Positions 12,571-22,622 of a stretch of DNA of 64,000 bases are shown here, piece after piece. A model generated the notes under the pieces. It saw only the letters and a program-made list of their open reading frames with translations. It was not told where the DNA came from and did not search any database. The translations under genes were made by a program, and so were the position numbers. The stretch lies in contig NBBA01000003.1 of NCBI GenBank assembly GCA_002794785.1, forward strand, positions 992,001-1,056,000, given 5' to 3'. Each line of letters begins with the position of its first letter. The first letter of the stretch is position 1. The stretch is from Coniferiporia sulphurascens (taxonomy: Eukaryota > Basidiomycota > Agaricomycetes > Hymenochaetales > Hymenochaetaceae).

Positions 12571-14314
12571 TCATAAATCCGACATGCCTGTCGCGAAGAC
12601 GACGTTCCCCGCCTCGTCCCAAATTTCCGCTTCGGCATTCCTGTGCTGGACAAGCATCTGTCCAGGATTCAATCCACCCCATGGTATGCTTTTGAACCAA
12701 TCTATAATTAAGTGTTCATATCAGCTTCTAATTGCGAATGAAAGAGGAGTACGGAGTTCTTGCCTTTACGCTTCTCTTCTTGCCAATGTTTATATAGGCA
12801 CTCGTCCACAACAAGCTCGCCGTCGCGAATTAGGTAAGGTTCGCGAGGTTCAATCCTTTCGGTGACTTGCCCGTATGGATGGCGGCGCATAATATACGCT
12901 TTCTGCTCGCGCTCATATGGTTCGACCCATCCGGTTGTAACGTACGATAGATACTTCAAATCAAACCACAGTGAGCCTCCATCATAGCCTTGTCCATCCC
13001 TAATAAGCTGCACCTCTTCCTCGTCATTGTCGGGCGAAAATGTCGGTCGCCTCTCTCTCTCGCTCGCCGACTGAGTGAGCGAGAAAAGTCTGGCGCGGTG
13101 GTCGGGGGTGAGACTATCTTTTTGGATTGTTGAATAAAATACTCCTTTGTCGGAGAGCATGACAGTGTCCCAGCTATTAACCATGGCCTCAAAGGTGACG
13201 AATGTGAATGCATCTTGTTCGGAGAAGATAAAGTGGCTAAATTCACCCTCCTCGGCATCAGGACGGGTCTGTGGAAGCGTGAAATAGGAGGAGAAGGACG
13301 TGAACTTAGGATAAGTAAAGAATTTATCGGTCACTTCAGCCGAGTGACGAAGGAAAGTCATATGTCCTCTTGATTGATCGGTTGTCAGAATACGAACAAA
13401 CTAATACCACTAGGATCCCACCTAGTGTATAGAGGTCTAGAATTGCTAAATTCTGGTTGTGACGAGGCGACGAGGACGTCAAAATCGTGGGCGATGTCCC
13501 AGGGGAACGTTCGGGAGAAACTGATAGTAATTCAGCGAGCAGAACAAAGCCCGAAATAATTGTAGGCATACTTTCCCCAGAAAGTATCCATATCGCACCA
13601 TCCCTTTATGACGCTCTTAATATGCTAAATGCGAGGGCTGATGAAAGTACTCACCCATATTGTTGTTGCCGGGTCAATCCAGGACTTGAATATGCCGTTT
13701 CTGAAAACTCTGAAGAAAGAGTAGTTCTACTTCTCCGTTAAATAGAGGACATGGAAACGACCTCCTCGAAGCTTACCGGGTCTATCTTGTCCATTCCTCT
13801 TAAATATTCCAAAAGGGTGGACCTATTATCATCTGTACATTCCCATTTCTTGCAAAGGAAGTCGACATGGAGCTGGTTGACTAGATCCTTTGTCAAAACG
13901 TAGGAAGTATGGAATTCATGAAGCTAGTACGGACATTGATCTTCACTCAAACAGATCTCCTAAATAAACTTAGCAAGTAAGGATATCACGGATGGTTCTT
14001 GTGCATAGGAGCAAGCTCGCCTGGACATTCGGGGCGTTCGAAAAGGACTGACATCCGGATCGCTTGTCTATTTGCACCAAAAGTAAGTCGACCTGGGGAT
14101 TTGCCTCGACGGATTGAAAGAAATAGGGTAAGTAAACGGGAGGCGCTTGTCCTCGAGAGGACCAGATTGCGACGACCGTGATCTTCGGAGGCCTGTTCTC
14201 AAGTCCAGGATTAATCGCTGTTAAGCGGTAGTCACTGTTATATACAAAGGAAAAGCCGAGCAAGAGTAGAGCGGAGGTGGCAATGACGAGCAGATACCTC
14301 GAAAGCCTCTTCAT
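12571..14314 (-). CDS. Type II membrane glycosyltransferase-like protein (DUF6625-like)
   Basis: Eight exons (14314-14021, 13959-13935, 13880-13777, 13726-13655, 13603-13572, 13520-13422, 13368-12770, 12701-12571) join in phase to 451 residues. A short basic N-terminus is followed by one hydrophobic segment (YLLVIATSALLLLGFSFVY, residues 7-25), so the body should face a secretory lumen. Diagnostic blocks are VYLPYFFQSVEANPQVDLLL, HVDFLCKKW, WIDPATTIWGWCDMD with a possible DxD metal site, FPWDIAHDFDVLVAS, MVNSWDTVMLSDKGVFY and YIMRRHPYGQVTERIEP. I recall these as typical of a fungal protein family related to DUF6625. The enzymatic role is inferred, not shown. The first intron appears to use a GC donor (CAG|GCGAGC). 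An apparent stop in exon 2-3 readthrough is removed by a 54 nt intron at 13934-13881. Confidence 0.8.
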
Positions 14315-14588
14315 GTTCGGACCCTGACTCGGAAGAGGCTGCTCCACTACCGGAAAGCTGGAGGGTCTGGTATGTCACGCCGTCACGATTCCAGTGCCTG
14401 ATTGTGACATCCGCTCGGGTTGATCCTAGTCTGCCGGGGAGCGTGCCGAACGGCGACCTCCTAGCAAGCGCTGCGCAGCACGAAGCAACTCTACATAAAC
14501 CATCACCGTCTCCATCTCTTACTTGGTGAGTAGGAATCCCCACCGTTATAGTCGAACCACTACCAATTTCACTGTAGAACCATCTATA
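14315..14588. promoter_or_regulatory. Divergent promoter interval
   Basis: These 274 bp separate the start codons of the glycosyltransferase-like gene (minus) and the His-rich membrane protein gene (plus). Both promoters must lie here. No specific site was identified. Confidence 0.55.
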
Positions 14589-15565
14589 ATGAAATTTACA
14601 GGGCTTTCCTTTGCCCTTGCGGCCTTGGGTATGTCCTTTCTGACCTTGTATGCCAGGCTGGCGGCGTGCCTGACTTCGCTGCTATTTCAGCCGTCCAAGT
14701 CTCTGCGAGCCCAATTCGCATCTACGTCTTCCCCGGCCCAGATGCCACTCCTGCCGACAACTCTGAGCATGGTGCTGTTTCGTACATGCGCTGGGGACTC
14801 CCGGCCGCCAACGCAGCCGTACCCCCCGTACCCCATATGATACACCCCATTACCGGAATGAAGGACGCCGGACCTCACAAAGATGGCGTTATCCGGGTAG
14901 CCAGCTCGAGTGGATTCCAGCACCATGTTCCTCATGGCGAATCTACGGCTGCCACGCCTGTGAGGAAGCACCGTTGCAGTGGCGGCCTGCGCATGAAGGC
15001 TATCGCTGCCTCCAACTGGCTTCGTGAGAAAGTTGGTCTCCCCCCCATCGCATCTCCGCACCATCATGGCCATAGCCACCACCGCCCAGGAAATTCGAAG
15101 TCAATCCAAGGAGAGACTGTCGCCGTCCCTCTCCCTTTTGTCCATATCCCCCATGTAGCCGAGCAACTCGAGGGCGAAAGTAGTGCCACTCCTGACGACA
15201 CTCACCGTCATCACCGTTTCCACCCCGGTCATCGCCAATGGCGCCCTTCAACGTTTGCAGGCCGTCTTCAAAAAGCATTGATGACCCTTGGCCCATGGGA
15301 AGGCCGTGTTGTCGCGTTCGTTATCGGTAAGCGCTCACAACTTATTTTTATGAATAAGCTTATTCATGACGTACGGTTCTTAGGATGCGGTATCGGTTCC
15401 CTTCTCAGGATGTTCTATGTTTTGTTTGTTCTTACTTGCAGGTCTTTCGCCTCTCGTAGGGACGAAGAGGCTGAAGTAGAAGTCCTTTTCGCGGAGGTTG
15501 AAGAGACTTCACCTCCTAAGTATTTTGACGAGAAGATTGCGCCTGTAGACGAGGTCTCGGCTTGA
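14589..15565 (+). CDS. Secreted/membrane His-rich protein, unknown function
   Basis: Three exons (14589-14628, 14691-15326, 15384-15565) give 285 residues. The first exon and the splice create a signal peptide, MKFTGLSFALAALAVQVSA. A luminal part of about 190 residues has His-rich runs (SPHHHGHSHHRPG and DDTHRHHRFHPGH) that could bind metal. A hydrophobic segment formed across the second intron (near FVIGCGIGSLLRMFYVLFVL) is followed by a basic then acidic tail (SFASRRDEEAEVEVLF). This predicts a type I single-pass protein with a cytosolic C-terminus of about 45 residues. The signal-peptide start and both splice phases support the model. I do not recognise a named family. Confidence 0.7.
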
Positions 15566-16215
15566 GTTTTATCTTTGGACTTTTTCCCTACCCATTACTT
15601 CCCCCACGATGTGTTTTTTACCCCCGGGATATCCATTGATGATCCTGATTCACACTCCTTTACACCCTGTTTTGCGGGACAGCGCACTGTATGACTTTCG
15701 TACCTAAGTATTTTTGAACAATTATCTCTTGTTTGCACGGGCTTCCGATGGTGCTTTCGTATTATATTGCTTTCGTATTATATTGCTCTTATTGAATACG
15801 GTCAAAATTTGAGCTCAGGCTCACAAATCAAGCCTGCCTTTGGTAGGAGTGCCACCGACAACAGAACAAAAGTCGCATCCGAATAAACATCGACTATGCT
15901 GTAGTTACTGCCTACTACTACTCGAAGGAATCAAGAACTCTAAATGCCACCGAGAAGAACCACTTGCATTGATATTGTAGGTATTACATGCAGAGTTTGT
16001 AGATAATTTTTTCCGGACAGCAAAGCCAAAGCCTGAACAAGCGAATGTAACTAGACAATCAAAAAGTAGATTTATGTGCTGGCAGGCCATTGCAAGAGAT
16101 GGAAACAATTGTAAGTTATAGGAATTTGGGAACTTCCATGTATACCAATCAAGTCAAGTATTAGACGCGTAATAGATCATTGTAATATTTTTCTGAGAAT
16201 CCAGCCCAGTCAAGG
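15566..16215. other. Convergent 3' intergenic interval
   Basis: It should hold the 3' UTRs of the two convergent genes. It includes a 16 bp unit repeated twice (15755-15786). I see no gene. Confidence 0.5.
15755..15786 (+). repeat. Two tandem copies of a 16 bp AT-rich unit
   Basis: TTTCGTATTATATTGC is repeated exactly twice in the probable 3' UTR of the His-rich membrane protein gene. Confidence 0.9.
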
Positions 16216-19200
16216 CTAAGCGGTCCTGGGTGGTGGTAAGCTGTATCGGTTGCCTTCCCTATCCAAATCGGGTCTTGAGTAGACAGCTCTGCCTGTATAC
16301 GGCGGAGAACGTGGCGGACCCATGTCTGCTGGTCTTCGTTCGTAGTATCCAAGATCGGGTGCACGCTCCCGCTCCGAATATGCGTCATGTGCATCTCGGG
16401 GCGGATAAGCAGCGCGAGTGTCATAATAGCTGCCCGCCGTGCTCGGCGGTGGCGACGGCGCACGCGAATGTGTGTAATGTTCTGGTGGAGCATACGGTAG
16501 CGTGCGCGGGATGTCGTAATATGTGCTTTCTTCACGTACGCGCTTTGTCGGGCGTAGTTCGTCCAAGCTACCACCGGTACTCCGCCGATGCGGACTGGGA
16601 CTACGCTGCCGGACGCGCGAGGGCTCACGGAAGTCGGAGGGAGGGTAGCGTTCTCGTTCCACGTCGACTCTATCTTCTGGAGGGTACACCTCCGGCGGAG
16701 GGCGAGCGTGAGTCAGAGTATCCTCACGATCCCAGGAACGTGGAACCAAGGAGGCACGACGGCCTAAATCGCGGTCCAGATACCTGTCCCGTTCCGCATC
16801 GACGATAGGCGGAGAGGGACGGCGTGCGTCGTAAGCCGGTTCGGGCATTCTATAGCTCCGATCATTTGGAGCCCAATCCCTTGAATCTGATGAAGGTGGC
16901 AGGGGATAACGCTCCCCTGTGTATGATTCCGGTCTGGTTGCCACAGACGTTCGAGGGGGGTAACTAGCCCGTTCACGCCATTCGCGCGTTTCAAGATTCG
17001 GCTTCGTATGATCATGAACAGGGGTAGGATCGCGCTCCCGAAGAATAGGTCTTTCGTAATGCTTAGCTGGCTCAATATCAGGTCTTCTGGCATCTGTGTA
17101 ATGCCTATCTAGGTCATCACGATATGCAGCAGCAGAGATCAACCTTTGTTCCGGAGCTCCACGATACCTCTCCTTTAGGAGAGATTCAGAGGCACTGGTG
17201 TGAGACGAGGGAGGTAATGTAGCACGAGATCCGTCGCGAGTATTTGCCCGTGTATCGGTCCCATAGCTAGGCGGGCGAGATTGGAGCATTGTGGGATCGC
17301 CTGCCGGAGGGCGAGAAGAGCGATCCTCAACCCTCTGTTGCAGTGTTCGTGCATTCGCTGTGGCGGATAATGGGGAGGAGGCAGCCTTTTCGTCGACGGT
17401 TCGAAATCGACTGTTTACTGACTGTGTGATAATAGAACGAGTATCACCAAGGCGCGAGGGATCACCCAACGCTGGGCTACGATTATCAGTAGCGCCAGGT
17501 CTGGAGCCTATTCTCTCCTCCAGTGGAGGGCGATTACTGATACGCTCTTGAAGTGCCGTCACTGACCGAGAAAGCCTGTCTAAAGGTGGCGAAGTAATAC
17601 GTTCTTCCAGTGGTATTCGTATGCCTATTCGATCTTCCAAAGGGGGCGGAGCACGGCCCCCTATGCGCTCTTCAAGAGCTGGAGCTGCAGCGTTTCTTTC
17701 CGATGCCTGAGACGTCTGGTGAGAACGGTCACCCCCGCCGAGATGCCGTTCCCTATCGTCAACCGGAGGCAAGCGAGCACGGTCATCCAGAGGACGGGAC
17801 CGCTCATCGACAGGAAGTCGAGCATGAGAAATAGACGCGGAAGCCCGAGGGAGACGATCATCATCAACCGTAGACTGAGACTTAACCGTAGGTATCGGGG
17901 TCGCCAAGGAGGAAACGAAATGAGTCTTATCGTTCTCGTTAGTGTGTTTAATAGGGCTATTGTCGCCAGAGGGCTGGGTCGGCCGTTCGATCGGTACTGC
18001 AGGACGAGGAATTCGGTCGTCGGCAAGACGGACTGACCGTTCAGAGACACTAGGAGCCGGCCGGCGGACGTCGGCATCCGCACGATCGTTTGAATGCCTA
18101 CTATCCTGATGACTAAGGTTTTGAGCGTGCTGGTCTCTATCAGTGCTTACTTCCAAAGAAATTCGAGCGTCTCGGTAATCCTCAACACTAACACGTCGAT
18201 CGTCAGAGCGATAGTCGAAGCGTCTATCGTGCTCTCTCTCCTGTTCCCTGTCACGATCACGCTCTCTATCTCTGTCCGCGTTACGAACGTAACGAGGGTC
18301 GTAAGCTCTTGAATCGCGAGTATCAGCAACACGCCTGCTCCGCTCATCCAAACCATAAGTACCGTCCCCTGGTCGACGAAGTCCCTCCTTTGGGTCATAA
18401 GGAGGATCCCTTGAAGAAACAGAAGTGTTAGATGGCATAGGATGTCTTGCATGATTATCAGACATGGATAGCATCTGCAGCTTCTCAGAAGAAGGCCGAC
18501 TAGCTTGTTGACTAGGATGATAAGTGAGACCGTGCTTCGGAAGATCCAGATTCCCATGAGGCGAGGAGAACTTCGGAGTGTCCTGTGTAGGTATTTGGGA
18601 AAGGTATGGCGAACGTTGATCAGCCTGTATAGTTTTTGACGTTATTTGAGGCATCGATGAAGATCTGCCCAGGCTGGTACTATCAGGCCGACCCAAGCTG
18701 ACTATGCTACTTGATGACACAGGACTTTGTACGGGCTGAAAGGGGGTCGTTCGCGCAGGCTGTGTAACACTTAAGGTCAGACTTCTCAACAGGGTCAGAA
18801 AGAAATGAAAAAAGTACATTCGTAGGCTGGGATGCCACACTCACTGCAGCGTCCCCATTCTCCCGAGGTTGGTTAACTAATACTGAGTGTCCCAAATCAC
18901 TCGTTTTAACATCACCATTAGAGCGTGCTGACGATTGAGGACCAGTAGACGTATTTGCCCCGATAGCCACTTGCTCAGGATGAGCCGGAACAGAGCTTTG
19001 CCCTTGCAGTGTACGGCCCAGGTAGATACTCTCCAGAAAGTTGGGTTGAGGGACAGCCTTGTAAATCGGGTTCTGGCCTTCAAGAATCTCTCTTTTGAGT
19101 CGTTCCAACCTTTCCAGGTCACTGTTGCCAGAAGAATGTGGCCGCGGTTCTGGAGGAAAGAATGACTGATGCGTTGACGCCTGGAGGCCCGGCGTTTGAG

Positions 19201-19462
19201 GTGGCATCTGAGACTGGCCGTTCAAGGATTGGGCGAACGAGTTTAGGCCAGGGAACACGGGAAAATTGGGGAGCGCAGGATGATAAGCAGCCGGTGCGCC
19301 ATTGACACTGGGAACGAGAGCATGGCCGTTGTTGCCAGGCGTAGACCCACCAGATGTGAATGGCTGAGACATGTGAGCAGACGCTGCTTGATGCGGCGAA
19401 GGGAGGGAAGGGGTGAGAGTCGTGACTGTTGCTGGGCGAATTTTACGCAACTTCGTAGGCAT
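16216..19462 (-). CDS. Large disordered Arg/Asp/Pro-rich protein with LEERI repeats
   Basis: Two exons (19462-18818 and 18759-16216, intron 58 nt) encode 1062 residues. The N-terminal third is Ser/Pro/Gln-rich with one ordered-looking block, LERLERLKREILEGQNPIY, ending in LESIYLGR. The central part is highly charged (RDRERDRDREQEREHDRR). It then has a run of degenerate repeats of the form P-x-LEERIG-x-R: EERIGGRAP, EDRIGIRIP, EERITSP, QERISNRP, EERIGSRPG. The C-terminus is rich in Arg, Tyr and Pro with RSPSPHRR-like motifs seen in RNA-binding and splicing factors, but I see no RRM or zinc finger. The start at MPTKLRKIRP is the first AUG of the frame. Probably a nuclear, basidiomycete-type protein; function unknown. 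Confidence 0.75.
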
Positions 19463-19806
19463 GAACACCACGAGGCTGGAGCCAACACAAGCACAAACAC
19501 TCGCTCGCTAAACGATCTGGCGACTGCGTCGACTGCGGCAACGACAGACGATGGTGGGCTGCGGCGATGGGGGGTGAAGGGGGACGAAAACAGTACCGGG
19601 ACAAAGAGTTCGCGTATTCATATAGCGTTCCGATGTCTCAAAACGGTAAGTAAGTAACAGGACCAAGAAAAAACTTAAGAAAAAAATACAGAAAAAATGG
19701 TTGTATGCATGTGATCAACGGTACATCTACAAGTCTGCGTTTTCTAAGCTACGTCCCCATCGCACTATCTAGATATCCAAACACCGGAATCTACTACCCT
19801 GCTAGC
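19463..19806. other. Spacer between SSE1 and the repeat-protein gene
   Basis: It holds the SSE1 3' UTR and the promoter or 5' leader of the repeat-protein gene, both on the minus strand. No gene seen. Confidence 0.5.
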
Positions 19807-22360
19807 TCAGTCGATATCCATCTCGGACGGCACCTTCGGGTCCTTCTGGTCTCCAGTCGCGTTAGGGTCAGGCGTGTCCGTGCGGCTTTTCGGCGTCTCA
19901 GTTCCGTTCGCCGCAGGCTCGCCCTTGGGCTTGGGCTTAGGTTTATTGAGAATTGGTGACGCGAAATAGATGACCTCGTCCTTTTTCTTCATGGCTTCCG
20001 CGCAAGTGAATACTGGGTCAACGTTCTTTGGTCTCTCGGCCTGGCGGGCGAGCTGGTCATCCAGCCACTTCTGGACCGTCGCCACTTTCTCCACGACTTC
20101 CTGCTTTTTGCTTGCCTCGATGTGCGAGTACTTCTCGTCCTCCGAGGTTGCCTGAGTAAGATAGGTATTCAATGTTTCGCGTAGCTGAGTTGCCGCGGAC
20201 GAGCGAGTCTCCGCTTCGCGGTAGCGGGCAGCAATGGGATCGCCTAGCTTCTTCAGAGCATCGAGCCGAGAAACATACGCCGATTTAGTTGCGTCCTCGC
20301 CCTCTTCGCTATACAGCCAGTCCTCTGACTCCTGAAGGGCAACGAGTAACGCCTGTTTCTCTTGGGGTTGCACATACGCAGCATAACGCTCATCAAGCTT
20401 ACTGCGAGTGTCATAAATATACTCCTCAAGAGCATTTTTGCGGTCCTGCAACAATAATGATTACTTTACTTGTATTAATTTATTGGAAAATTTCGTACCT
20501 CCGTGTCCATAACAAGCTTGTCAGAGGCGTGCATTTGATTTTCAGCCTCTTTAAGAGTGTTGACTACTGTTGAATCGAGTGAGGAAGTGCCGGCAACGAA
20601 TGGTAGATCTTTCTTGCGAATCACTCTCTTTTTCTTGGGTGCCTCAGCTCCATCCACTTCCATCGTCTCCTCCTTCTCCTCTATTTCTTCGTAATAAACC
20701 TGTTCAAAGGAGATGGTTCCCTGCTGACCCAATTTGACCTTGACTTTGACAGGCGACAAATCACCCTTTGCGTCAGCTGGGCCCACCTGCTTAACGGTAA
20801 GCTTTGAGATCCATGGGTTAACATTTCCAGGCAGTGCCTCCGGTTCGGCGTACACAGCCTCGATGTCAAACGGCCCTTTACGGTAAAAAGTGAGAATTTT
20901 CGTGGAAGGTATAGTGTTTCCACGCGGGAAGACAAGCAACTCGCTGTCCTCGTCATCCGGAACGCGCTCCCATTGAACTTTGATTGAGTACGAGCTGATG
21001 TCGACCATGGAAAATTCACGGACACGGAAAACGGGGGAGAGCATGGCACAAGCAAACGTAGCTCCACGGGCGATAGCCTCGTCCTGGTTAAGAGTGGTTG
21101 ACAAAACCTTACCAGGGAAGACAGACTGGATGCGCTGGCGGACGGCAGGAATACGAGTGGAACCACCAACGAGTTCAATTGCATCAAGTTGCTCTAGGGT
21201 CAGGCCCGAGTCTGTGAGAGCGGCCTGAATGGGGGCGGCAATACGGTCGAGGACATGCGAGATGAGTGATTCGTAAGTTTCGCGATTTAGCTTAGAAGAA
21301 GCATCGATGTCATTCATAATAGATTCGACATTGAGGGGGGCCTCGGCGTTGGCGGAGAGAATTTTCTTCAACTTCTCGCAGCCCGCAGCCAAGCGGAAAG
21401 TAGCCTTTTGGTTTGAGAGCACGTCGATCTTGTATTTCTCCTTGAACTGGTCCGCGAAGTGGTGTACAAGTGCATAATCAATATCACGACCGCCAAGATT
21501 GCGGTCATAAGCGGTGCTCTTCACGGTGAGCTGACCCTTAGCGAACGCAACGACAGCGACTGAAAGGTTAGAGTGACCAACATCGACGAATACGACATGG
21601 CGGGGATTGTCGACCTCGGGAAGGTCGGATTTCGTTATACCATAGCCAAGTGCCACCGCAGTCGAGTCGTTGATAAGACGCAGAACGTTAAGACCGGCAA
21701 TTTGTGCTGCGTCAATGGTTGCACGTCGTTGTACTTCGGTGTACCAACCAGGCACAGCAATGACGACGTCTGTTACCCCAGACTTTAGCTCATTCGCTGC
21801 TATGTCGCGAAGCTTGCCGAGGTACATGGCTACTAGCTGTGTTGCGGTAAACACCTGCTGTTCGCCCACGTAATTTACCTTTGTAACGTTAAGCATCGTT
21901 ATGCATTGCAAAAGTCCCTTATAGACGTACTTGGATGCCAATAGTTCCCTGCGCATCCACAAGTTTTGCGGTGATGAATTTCGATTCAACCTCTCGGATT
22001 TCGGGATCACTCGAGGAACGGCCAATCAAACGCTTTAAGGAACCAATTGTGTTTTTAAAATTGGAAATTTCTTGCGTTTTTGCGGACTCCCCGATAGCAC
22101 GCTGCTTGGGACCAAACGAAACGAGAGAGCTAGCATACAGGCCATCAGATACCAAGCGAACGGAACTGCAGTCATATAACTTACGGCGTCGCCCTATTGG
22201 ATACCTCATTCGTAATGATGTCAATTCCTTTCCTCCTCGCTACACCAATCTAGAGGAAAGTACCAGACGCGAGGTGAATAACCATGCACACTGATCGACG
22301 ACGCATATAGAGGCATACCTTGCTACCAAGAGAGCCAAAGTCGATACCGACGACAGACAT
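19807..22360 (-). CDS. SSE1: Hsp110/Sse-type Hsp70 nucleotide-exchange factor
   Basis: Five exons (22360-22319, 22249-22185, 22129-21931, 21878-20499, 20445-19807) give 774 residues. The N-terminus MSVVGIDFGSLGSK has the Hsp110 form of the first phosphate-binding loop. AVPGWYTEVQRRATIDAA, the VDVGHSN loop and ELVGGSTRIPAVRQRI complete the Hsp70 ATPase fold. A beta-sandwich domain follows, with an acidic loop (EEIEEKEETMEVDG) and the long alpha-helical C-terminal domain typical of Hsp110. Hsp110 proteins release ADP from Hsp70 and help disaggregation in the cytosol. The protein ends in SEMDID rather than EEVD, which suits an Sse protein rather than a canonical Hsp70. Confidence 0.95.
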
Positions 22361-22622
22361 TATTAGAAATTACAAGGTGTATGCACGCTGGAGATGATAG
22401 TGGAGGCAGACACGGAGAGAGCAATGGGGTCGAGGGTTGTAAGTGAAGAGCAGGGCCGGGCAGGAGTTCACGTTTTCTGCTAAACGCAAAACTTCTGTGG
22501 CGGTGATTACCGGCTTCGATAAGATTCTCGCGACTTCCACACGGTGACCGTGTACAAAATGAACAATTCGGAATAATCCTACAATGCGTAACAAATAGTA
22601 CATTCAAGCGAGCGGAGAAAAT

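Noticed and set aside
13881..13934. In-frame TAG suggesting the glycosyltransferase-like gene is a pseudogene
   Set aside because: A 54 nt GT-AG intron removes it and joins SEDQ to FNQLHVDFLC in phase, matching the family pattern. The rest of the gene is intact.
16161..16628. A 155-residue minus-strand frame overlapping the end of the repeat-protein gene
   Set aside because: It is another frame of a long coding exon with strong composition bias.
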